Shown here one piece after another: positions 5,425 to 11,295 of a stretch of 11,295 nt of DNA (position 1 is its first letter; each line of letters opens with the position of its first letter). Under the pieces are notes generated by a model. That model did no database searches and was not told the origin of the DNA. It saw only the letters and a list, made by a program, of their open reading frames with translations. Made by a program: the position numbers and the translations under genes. Source of the stretch: Candidatus Eiseniibacteriota bacterium (GTDB lineage: Bacteria > Arandabacterota > Arandabacteria > Arandabacterales > Arandabacteraceae); contig JAUXGG010000024.1 of assembly GCA_030622265.1 (NCBI GenBank), positions 1 to 11,295 of the forward strand, written 5' to 3'.

Positions 5425-6601
5425 ACTTTCCCCAGAAGAAGACCAGCATATCATCTACGTGGGCTCTCCAGTTGCCCCAGCTGTGCCCCTCGTTGAACTC
5501 GCTGTATACGAAGTTGTATTTCTTCTTCTTGAGAGCATCGGTCATTGCGCGGTTCTCATCTGTGAGATCTCCGAACGTGCCGCAATCAAGATAGAAGTCG
5601 ACCTTGCCTTTGGGCTCATTCAAGACCCTCTGAATGAGCTCCATATCATTAACCCCGAACGCCCCCGACTGCGAACCGCACTTGCCGAAGATCTCGGGGT
5701 GGTTGAGCGAGATCATGGCTGAGATTGCCCCGCCCAGTGAAGCCCCCATGATCGCACGCTTCCCCGGCTCATTGCTGATGTCATAATTCTCGATGACAAA
5801 GGGCAGTATCTCCTCCAGCAGCACGCGCTCGTAATCCCTGTTGAGGAAGTACTCATAGTTCCGGTCGACAGGGTCGACGAAGACTGCCACCACCGGCGGG
5901 ATCCGTTCCTCATGGATGATGTTGTCCAGGACATTGACCATCGAGGCAAGCGTGATGTATTCCCCGCCATCCTGCACGAGGACCATCCCGTATTCTCCGC
6001 CGGTCTCATAACCGTGGGGCAGGTAGACCTGCACCTTCCTCGCGCCCACGATTATCTCGCTGTTGAAAGTGTGCTCCTCGACCGTCCCGTGGGGTATCGA
6101 GTCAACGAACTCGATCTCCGGGGAAGGTTCATAAAGCGGCATCGCGAAAGCCGAGTTATCCCCAAAGCCACCGCGTACCGTCTGTTCATTCATCGGATCG
6201 AGCATCCAGAGGCCGTCCACATAGAACTTATAATCGATGCGCGCGTCTCCCGGCATTGCAAGCGTAAGATAGTAAAGATCAGTTTCCCCAAGCCGGTGCA
6301 TCACGTGAGTTTTGTTATCCCAGCGGTTGATGTCGGATGGCACCGTGGCGCGCAGGGCCACAGTCCCGTGATACACGAAGGTGACCAGGCTGTCTTCGAT
6401 CAGGGGCAGGCCATCCTGGTTCTCCTGGATGAAACTGGAAACAATGGCATCCACCTCAATCGGCCTTGCCGCCTCCACCCTGCTCAAGAGCTTCTGGATG
6501 GAAGGACTTGTTGCTTCGTGGGCCTCTCCCGCTGACACCGCGGAGACGGTAAGGGTCATCATCGCCAGAACCGCAACCAGACTACCGACCGAATATGTCA
6601 T
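5423..6601 (-). CDS. Exported esterase, Fes/esterase D-like (PF00756) with N-terminal E-set domain
   Basis: The product has 392 residues from the ATG at 6601, chosen because AAGGAGG lies 6 bases upstream and because a GTG nine codons further up would lie at or before the predicted transcript start. Residues 1-24 are a signal peptide (hydrophobic core, end SAVSA-GEA), though its start lacks positive charge; the longer form would supply K, R and R. Residues about 70-155 look like an E-set/CBM48-like beta-sandwich (LVTFVYHGT, YKFYVDGLWMLDP). Residues about 175-392 are an alpha/beta hydrolase: nucleophile Ser288 in GASLGG, acid probably Asp345 (CGTFGD), and His373 in EGHSWGNWR. Related two-domain proteins include ferric-siderophore esterases and carbohydrate acetyl- or feruloyl-esterases; no iron uptake or glycan genes are nearby, so the substrate is open. 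It is divergent from the propeller gene and ends in the palindromic element. Confidence 0.9.
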   Translation of the reverse strand: MTYSVGSLVAVLAMMTLTVSAVSAGEAHEATSPSIQKLLSRVEAARPIEVDAIVSSFIQENQDGLPLIEDSLVTFVYHGTVALRATVPSDINRWDNKTHVMHRLGETDLYYLTLAMPGDARIDYKFYVDGLWMLDPMNEQTVRGGFGDNSAFAMPLYEPSPEIEFVDSIPHGTVEEHTFNSEIIVGARKVQVYLPHGYETGGEYGMVLVQDGGEYITLASMVNVLDNIIHEERIPPVVAVFVDPVDRNYEYFLNRDYERVLLEEILPFVIENYDISNEPGKRAIMGASLGGAISAMISLNHPEIFGKCGSQSGAFGVNDMELIQRVLNEPKGKVDFYLDCGTFGDLTDENRAMTDALKKKKYNFVYSEFNEGHSWGNWRAHVDDMLVFFWGK

Positions 6602-6633
6602 CACATTCCTCCTTACAGGTTTGGACACCCCAA

Positions 6634-6660
6634 CTTATAGCACTGCCGGTACGGGCCTGC
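6634..6660 (-). promoter_or_regulatory. Extended -10 promoter candidate for the esterase gene
   Basis: On the minus strand TGCTATAAG gives an extended -10 (TATAAG at 6639-6634, TG one base before it); no good -35 lies upstream. The start would be near 6626, leaving about 25 leader bases including AAGGAGG. An 8-base inverted pair, ACAGGTTT (6615-6622) and AAACCTGT (6667-6674), flanks it and might be an operator. This is suggestive only. Confidence 0.4.
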
Positions 6661-6800
6661 CACCCAAAACCTGTCCGGGCCGAGCGACTTGGCGCCCGCC
6701 TTCCCCGCGTTTGCGACAACGAGTTGCGCCCGACCTGGCGGTGACAGGGTCAAAACCAGTGGTCCGCGAGAGCAGGAGCGGTTCGAAAGCACGGGAATCC

Positions 6801-6829
6801 TTGACTTCGGGGCGATTCCGTGATAAAAT
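6801..6829 (+). promoter_or_regulatory. Strong sigma-70-like promoter for the propeller gene
   Basis: TTGACT (6801-6806) and TAAAAT (6824-6829) are exactly 17 bases apart, each 5 of 6 to consensus, and TG one base before the -10 makes it an extended -10. The start is expected near 6836, about 64 bases before the TTG start at 6900. A dyad, ACGGGAATC (6791-6799) against GATTCCGT (6814-6821) with one bulged G, brackets the -35 hexamer and could bind a regulator. The remaining divergent spacer (6675-6790) shows only a small dyad near 6712-6729. Confidence 0.7.
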
Positions 6830-6851
6830 GGCAGTACTGAGAGGTAGTGGG

Positions 6852-6887
6852 ACGCCGACAGCTAGGCCCTGTGGGCGTTATTATTTT
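6852..6887 (+). promoter_or_regulatory. Terminator-like hairpin in the leader of the propeller gene
   Basis: ACGCC-G-ACAG (6852-6861) pairs with CTGT-G-GGCGT (6869-6878): nine base pairs with one G-G mismatch around a 7-base loop. It is directly followed by TATTATTTT (6879-6887) and then by the AGGAG ribosome binding site. It resembles a weak intrinsic terminator between promoter and start codon, so an attenuator is possible. It may instead just stabilise the 5' end. No riboswitch family was recognised. Confidence 0.35.
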
Positions 6888-6899
6888 AGGAGATGGAAT

Positions 6900-9863
6900 T
6901 TGAGGCTAATTGGGCTGCTAGCGCTGTTTACAGCGATCGGGCTGTTGTGCATCTCATCGGCAGGCTACGCCGCCTGGCATTGCGGTGATATCGAGGTCGG
7001 GGCCGAGCCCCTCGATCTCCTGATCGACCCGATCACAGGTGATCTGTTCATCGCGACCGGCGGCAGCCAGGTGGCGAGAATTGATGAAGAGAGCTACCAG
7101 CTCTCGACGATCTATCTTCTTGAGCCACCCTCCGCTCTTGCCCTCGATCCCGGCGAGAGGCTTCTCTACGCGACCCATTCGGCGGCGTCCATGCTGACCG
7201 TTCTCAATATAGATACCTCCGATACCAGTCTTGTGAAGGTCGGCGCCGGCCCGTCCGCAATTGCGGTGGACGCGTTGAGAGCCCGGGTCTATGTCTTGAA
7301 TCCGGGTGACAGCACCATCTCCGTGATTGAGGGAGGCAGCGTCTCAGATACGCTGAAATGCGCGGGCAGCCCGATTGCGCTGGCGGTCGACCCCGCAACG
7401 GGCAGGGGATTCGCCACCATCGGCGAGTTGGATCTCTTGATGTCCTTTGATGTCTCGGCCGGTGACACGGCGTACTTTTCAACGGGGCCCGACCCGGCTG
7501 AGATCGAAATCGATGCTGAGAAGGGGGAGCTTTATGTCGCCACTCGAGGGGCAAGCGCTATCTCCGTTTTCAGGATCGAGTCGGATTCCCTCTTCAACAT
7601 CGCCATAGGGGGAATGCCTGCCGCCCTGTGCGGAAATCCCGAGACCAACAAGCTCTATGTCGCATCGTCCTCCGGTGTCACGGTCGTGAGCACCGACACA
7701 TACTCAACACAGAATGTCGCCCTTCCGGTGCCCCCTCTGTCGATCGCGGTGGATCCTCTGTCGGACCGGGCTTTCGCATCGCTGCCCGGCCTGGGCCGCA
7801 TCGTGGAAGTTAGCTCAGGCGGTGATACGTCGCTCGTATCGGTAGAGGGAACGCCCGGCATGCTGGCGGTCAATCCCATCACCAACAAGTGTTATGCCTG
7901 TAACGGCGCGACCTACGCCGTCAGCGTGGTGGATGGCGCCAGCTATACCGGGTTTGCGCTTCCAGCGGGGGGAGGTCCGGGACCCATCCAGATCAATCAT
8001 GAAACCCATGAGGTCTACTGCCCGAACTGGTTCAGCTCCGATGTCACGGTGATCGATGGCACGACCAACGCGGTTTCCAGTTTTGACGTGGCGGACGGCC
8101 CCAATACGCTGAGGATAAACCCGATCACCGACGATGTTTATACTGTTTGTGCCTGGGCAAATGTGCTCACGGTGAAGCGAAGCGGACAGCCGGACACGGT
8201 AAATGCCCCCCTGGGCGGCTACTCCCGGGGGATTGCCTTCAACCACAATACCGGCAAGCTGTATGTGACCAACCGCTTCAGCCTTGATGTAAGCGTGGTC
8301 GACATGCAGACCCTCGACACCGCCCTGGTAAGGGCCGGGGGGTATCCTTGCGATGTTGTGACCAGTCTGGAGCACAATAGAATCTATGTTACCAACAGGA
8401 CCAGCTGGTCGCTTTCCGTGATTGAAGGTGCAACTCTATCAAACACATTTGTCAGGATCGGGAGCAAGCCGACGGGACTGAGTCTCAATCCTCTCACCTC
8501 CACTGTGTACACAGTGGAGCCCTACAGCCGGAGTATCAGCGCCGTGGATTGCGAGACACTCGAGCGGGTCAAGATACCCGTGGGGCTGCAGCCATCGGCC
8601 GTGAGATTGAATGCGAACACCAACACCATTTTCGTGTCCAGCCGGCATGACGGAGAGATCACGGTCGTGGACGGCGCCACCCACCGCCGGACCCCCGTAA
8701 GATGCGGCTTCGGACTCGGCGAGCCATATCCCGATACCTGGATCAACAGGGTTTTCGCGGTTAGTTGGGACGAGGCGAGCGTTTACCTGGTAGATGGAAA
8801 CTTCCTCTCAACATTGACCATACCCGTCGGGGAGGAACCCCATCACGCGGGCTATGACCCCGTGCTCGAGAAGCTCTATGTGGGAAATCATGCCGGGAAT
8901 TCCATAGAGGTGCTCCAGCTGAGAGAGAAGATCTCACCGAGGATAGAGGTGGGCATAGACACGCTTTCGAATGATGTCGCCTACACCGCGACACCGACCA
9001 TCACGGGTTCGGCGTCATCCACCCGGAGCCCCAACAACTTCGGAGTCATGAAGGTGCTCTGGAAGATCGATAATCTCCGCGGCAGATGGAACGAGGCCAC
9101 GCTGATCGGCAGCGGTCCTGATATAGACTGGAGCCTGACCACAGCGCCGTTGCCCCTGGGAACCCACCTGCTGTTTGTTGTGGCCCTCGACAGCACCGCC
9201 TGTACGCTCTCGTCCTCGTCAAACTCAGCGCTCCAGCGCCTGAGTGACGTGACCGCATATGAATTCACCTGCGTCTCTTCGCCCCCGGAGCCTCCGCTGG
9301 CAATCGATGTTGCGGACCTCGATGGGAATCTCGATCTTAGCTGGACACCCACGTCGGGCGAGTGTGGATGGTATGAGCTCGAGCTGGCCTCCGATCCCGA
9401 TTTCACCGAGGGTGTGGTCCGCGTAGCGGGCATCAGCGAACCGCAGTACACGATTGATCCAGGTCTGCTGACCGGGGATAGCTGCTACTGGAGAGTCGCG
9501 GCTATTGACTATCCGCACGGCAAGCGAAGCCGGTTCAGCGACATGTTCTCGATACAATTGGACGGGCAGGGACCTTCTGACTTTGGGCCGTCTGCGGCAA
9601 TGCTGGGCGCATACCCCAATCCCGCCCATGGAGACGTGGTGCTCATGCTCTCCAAGCCATGTGGCCACGTGGCGGAGTGCCTGATATACGATGTGGAGGG
9701 CCGGCTGGTAACGACCCTGCCCATGTCGCTCGGTGAAGAGGGCATGTCGACTACGTGGAACACCATTGGAACGAGTGGCGTCCCGGTTCCGCCCGGCGTG
9801 TATTTCGCCAGGATCAAGGCCCCGGATATAGACCTCCGACACAAGATCGTGCTGATCCGTTGA
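6900..9863 (+). CDS. Secreted YVTN-type beta-propeller protein with FN3-like and FlgD-like sorting domains
   Basis: The product has 987 residues from TTG 6900, which follows AGGAG by 7 bases and begins a clean signal peptide (MRLIGLLALF, cleavage likely after AGYA near residue 24). The frame stays open far upstream, but that part overlaps the divergent esterase gene and the promoter. Residues about 25-680 form 16 repeats of about 40 residues with the pattern G-x-x-P-x-x-(I/L)-x-(V/I)-(D/N)-P-x-T-x-x-(L/V)-Y-V-x-N, then V-x-V-(I/V)-D-G (for example LAVNPITNKCYAC, IAFNHNTGKLYVTN). They probably make two beta-propellers. A beta-rich linker domain (about 680-785) and a fibronectin III-like domain (about 795-880, LSWTPTSGECGWYELELA) follow. 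Residues about 900-987 (YPNPAHGD, LIYDVEGRLV, PPGVYFARI, KIVLIR) are a FlgD-Ig/type IX sorting-like tail. It is probably exported or surface-attached and may bind ligands; no enzyme site was seen. Confidence 0.93.
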   Translation: MRLIGLLALFTAIGLLCISSAGYAAWHCGDIEVGAEPLDLLIDPITGDLFIATGGSQVARIDEESYQLSTIYLLEPPSALALDPGERLLYATHSAASMLTVLNIDTSDTSLVKVGAGPSAIAVDALRARVYVLNPGDSTISVIEGGSVSDTLKCAGSPIALAVDPATGRGFATIGELDLLMSFDVSAGDTAYFSTGPDPAEIEIDAEKGELYVATRGASAISVFRIESDSLFNIAIGGMPAALCGNPETNKLYVASSSGVTVVSTDTYSTQNVALPVPPLSIAVDPLSDRAFASLPGLGRIVEVSSGGDTSLVSVEGTPGMLAVNPITNKCYACNGATYAVSVVDGASYTGFALPAGGGPGPIQINHETHEVYCPNWFSSDVTVIDGTTNAVSSFDVADGPNTLRINPITDDVYTVCAWANVLTVKRSGQPDTVNAPLGGYSRGIAFNHNTGKLYVTNRFSLDVSVVDMQTLDTALVRAGGYPCDVVTSLEHNRIYVTNRTSWSLSVIEGATLSNTFVRIGSKPTGLSLNPLTSTVYTVEPYSRSISAVDCETLERVKIPVGLQPSAVRLNANTNTIFVSSRHDGEITVVDGATHRRTPVRCGFGLGEPYPDTWINRVFAVSWDEASVYLVDGNFLSTLTIPVGEEPHHAGYDPVLEKLYVGNHAGNSIEVLQLREKISPRIEVGIDTLSNDVAYTATPTITGSASSTRSPNNFGVMKVLWKIDNLRGRWNEATLIGSGPDIDWSLTTAPLPLGTHLLFVVALDSTACTLSSSSNSALQRLSDVTAYEFTCVSSPPEPPLAIDVADLDGNLDLSWTPTSGECGWYELELASDPDFTEGVVRVAGISEPQYTIDPGLLTGDSCYWRVAAIDYPHGKRSRFSDMFSIQLDGQGPSDFGPSAAMLGAYPNPAHGDVVLMLSKPCGHVAECLIYDVEGRLVTTLPMSLGEEGMSTTWNTIGTSGVPVPPGVYFARIKAPDIDLRHKIVLIR

Positions 9864-9898
9864 CCGGAGCGGTACCGGCCCATATTGCCTTATTCCAC

Positions 9899-9928
9899 TT
9901 GATTCCAGAGTAGCCAGTTGATTATACC
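9899..9928 (+). promoter_or_regulatory. Weak promoter candidate for the arylsulfotransferase gene
   Basis: TTGATT (9899-9904) and TATACC (9923-9928) are 18 bases apart, each about 4 of 6 to consensus. They lie in the 81-base spacer after the propeller gene, which shows no convincing terminator, so read-through from 6801 is equally possible. Two imperfect tandem copies of AGTTGATTATACCT (9916-9929 and 9930-9944) follow. Confidence 0.3.
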
Positions 9929-9962
9929 TAGTTGAGTATACTCTGTGTCAGCAAGGAGGGTT

Positions 9963-11261
9963 ATGGGATTGAGACTGCCTGACGGCATACGGTGGGGCTT
10001 CATGGTGCTGGCGGCTGTGCTCGCGTTCACCCCGGTCGCATATGCCGAAAATGACAAAGCGAAGCCCACCGATCTGGATCTTAAGAAGCGCCTCAGGGCG
10101 CTCCGCTCTCTTCCCTACACTTCCGTGACCTCGACCGATGTTGATTCAACCCGGTCGGGAGTGACCGCTTATGAGACCGCCCGCGCTTACCCCGGATACA
10201 ACCTCTATTGCGGCCGGCTGTCCGCCGAGGTATTCCTGCTGGATATGACGGGTGACCTGGTTCACAGGTGGACGTATCCCGATGAGAACATGAGAGTCTG
10301 GAACCAGGCGGTCATGCTGGAGAACGGTGATCTCATAGCCATACGCAAGTTCCACGACGTGATACGGCTGGACTGGGATTCCAATCTCCTGTGGAGCATT
10401 CCGGTTCCAGCCCATCACGAGATCGTGCCGATGCCGGACGGGACTTATTACACGATCGCCCGTGAGATTCACATCCACAGGGGTCTCCGCGTCAGGTTCC
10501 CCTCGATTGTGCGCTTCAGTGATGATGGCGATCTTCTCGAGAGATGGTCGACCTACGAGCATCTCGACGAGATCAAGCGGAAGTTCGACCAGCGCTCCTT
10601 CATCGATGCGATTCTCGACAGCTTGCTTGAAGGCGAAATAGACCCCGTGACCTGGGAACCGACAACCAAGCGGGCGAAGATGCTCAAGGGCGAGATAGAT
10701 GTCTGGCCACTGAGGTATGACCAGTTCCACTTCAATACCATAACCGTGCTTCCTCCGAATCCGCTGGAGGCTGAGGATGCCCGATTCGAGCGGGGAAACC
10801 TGCTTATCTGCTTCAGGAACGTCAACCAGATCGCGATCCTTAAAAAGGATACCAAGGAGATACTCTGGGTGTGGGGCGAGGGGCACCTCGATTGGCCGCA
10901 TCATCCCACCATGGTTCAAGACGGGAACATACTCGTGTTCGACAACGGAACAAAGCGCAAGTATACAAGACTACTCGAGCTCAATCCCGTTACCCTTGAG
11001 GTCGAGTGGGAATATGTTGCGGACCCGGCGGAGGACTTCTTCACCCCCGAGAAGGGCTCGGCCCATCGCTTTCCAAACGGGAATACCCTGGCTTGCGAAG
11101 GCGATATGGGAAGAACTTTCGAGATCACCCGTGACGGGGAGATCGTCTGGGAGTGGGTGAACCCAGCAATGAGAGGGAAGCGGCGCGAGCAGCTCTACCG
11201 CATGGACCGCCTGGAGCCGGGGGTCGTGGAGCCCCTGCTTGACCGGCGAGGCCTGAAATAG
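9963..11261 (+). CDS. Exported arylsulfotransferase (ASST) family protein
   Basis: The product has 432 residues from ATG 9963. AAGGAGG (9953-9959) is only 3 bases upstream, so TTG 9969 (9-base spacing) is a real alternative; GTG 9945 would precede the binding site. Residues 1-28 are a signal peptide (VLAAVLAFTPVAYA), giving a periplasmic or exported enzyme. The body is a six-bladed-propeller ASST type: GYNLYCGRLSAEVFLLDM with VHRW at 101-104, DQFHFNTITVLP with His256, GEGHLDWPHHPTM with His314, and a final GSAHRFPNGNTLACEGDMGR with His368, then FEITRDGEIVWEW. In E. coli ASST, His252, His356 and His436 carry catalysis; these three His sit in comparable places, His436 being the sulfated one there. 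The family transfers sulfate between phenols without PAPS. No DsbA/DsbL partner gene is visible. The true donor and acceptor are unknown, and many uncharacterised relatives may not be sulfotransferases. Confidence 0.87.
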   Translation: MGLRLPDGIRWGFMVLAAVLAFTPVAYAENDKAKPTDLDLKKRLRALRSLPYTSVTSTDVDSTRSGVTAYETARAYPGYNLYCGRLSAEVFLLDMTGDLVHRWTYPDENMRVWNQAVMLENGDLIAIRKFHDVIRLDWDSNLLWSIPVPAHHEIVPMPDGTYYTIAREIHIHRGLRVRFPSIVRFSDDGDLLERWSTYEHLDEIKRKFDQRSFIDAILDSLLEGEIDPVTWEPTTKRAKMLKGEIDVWPLRYDQFHFNTITVLPPNPLEAEDARFERGNLLICFRNVNQIAILKKDTKEILWVWGEGHLDWPHHPTMVQDGNILVFDNGTKRKYTRLLELNPVTLEVEWEYVADPAEDFFTPEKGSAHRFPNGNTLACEGDMGRTFEITRDGEIVWEWVNPAMRGKRREQLYRMDRLEPGVVEPLLDRRGLK

Positions 11262-11266
11262 CCGGG

Positions 11267-11295
11267 GGGCAGGAAACGCTCCCGCGCTCCTGCCC
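11267..11295 (+). terminator. Probable terminator hairpin after the arylsulfotransferase gene, cut by the window end
   Basis: GGGCAGGA (11267-11274) and its perfect complement TCCTGCCC (11288-11295) form an 8-bp stem starting 6 bases after the stop codon. Three more G precede the left arm, so the stem may continue past the window. Any U-tract would lie outside the window and cannot be judged. Confidence 0.5.

Noticed and set aside
5912..6535. Plus-strand open frame of 207 codons
   Set aside because: It is antisense to the esterase gene; the GASLGG hydrolase motif and domain structure fix the coding strand as minus.
6602..6628. Esterase start at GTG 6628
   Set aside because: It has no ribosome binding site, would translate through AAGGAGG, and lies at the predicted transcript start. 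It does supply the positive charges of a signal peptide, so it is not fully excluded.
6381..6899. Upstream extension of the propeller frame by 173 codons
   Set aside because: It overlaps the divergent esterase gene and the strong promoter at 6801-6829, and the signal peptide begins at TTG 6900 directly after AGGAG.
6972..8939. Repeats in the propeller gene as a DNA-level tandem array or CRISPR
   Set aside because: The periodicity is at the protein level (about 40 residues) with diverged DNA; there are no near-identical direct repeats with unique spacers.
9225..9842. Minus-strand open frame of 205 codons
   Set aside because: It is antisense to the fibronectin-like and sorting-like domains of the propeller protein and has no recognisable features.
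9918..9942. TTGATT (9918) with TATACT (9937) as a promoter
   Set aside because: The spacer is only 13 bases, too short for a sigma-70 promoter; the pair is better explained as part of the small tandem repeat.

Overview
The window reads as chromosomal DNA from an uncultured, GC-rich, Gram-negative bacterium, probably of the FCB superphylum or a neighbouring candidate phylum (Eisenbacteria, Krumholzibacteria, Latescibacteria or Zixibacteria type). The main reason is the gene at 6900-9863. It encodes a secreted protein with a long run of YVTN-type beta-propeller repeats, a fibronectin-like module and a C-terminal FlgD-like/type IX sorting-like domain, a design typical of those lineages. This placement is inference; the window has no rRNA or other phylogenetic marker. 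No tRNA, CRISPR array, integrase or intact transposase was seen.

Left part, all minus strand. At the left edge is a truncated lipoprotein-like member of the sulfatase/alkaline-phosphatase superfamily (1-1474, C-terminus outside the window) with a good sigma-70-like promoter. It has Thr where formylglycine sulfatases have Cys or Ser. Next is a ferritin-like gene (1697-2016) that looks broken twice: helix A is missing and one base is lost in a Thr-Pro-Thr stretch. Then comes a conserved two-helix membrane protein of unknown function (2129-2869). A tight three-gene operon follows, read from 5271 down to 3038: tspO, a RudS-type TudS/DUF523-DUF1722 protein and a Nei/Fpg-like DNA glycosylase, with gaps of 12 and 5 bases. 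Known family functions (porphyrin/oxidative-stress sensing, tRNA 4-thiouridine removal, repair of oxidised bases) suggest a light or photo-oxidative stress module. A perfect 18-bp inverted repeat (5369-5424) separates this operon from an exported Fes-like esterase with an N-terminal E-set domain (5423-6601).

Right part, plus strand. A divergent promoter region of about 300 bp (6602-6899) serves the esterase and the propeller protein. The propeller side has a near-consensus extended -10 promoter, a dyad around the -35 box and a terminator-like hairpin in the leader just before the ribosome binding site. The propeller gene starts at TTG. After an 81-bp spacer comes an exported arylsulfotransferase-family (ASST) protein (9963-11261), followed by a probable terminator hairpin at the window edge.

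The best candidate for a coherent system is the tspO-rudS-nei operon; its glycosylase carries Ala instead of Pro as the residue expected to become the N-terminal nucleophile. The 3' half is an envelope/secretion region (esterase, propeller protein, sulfotransferase) with no clear shared pathway.
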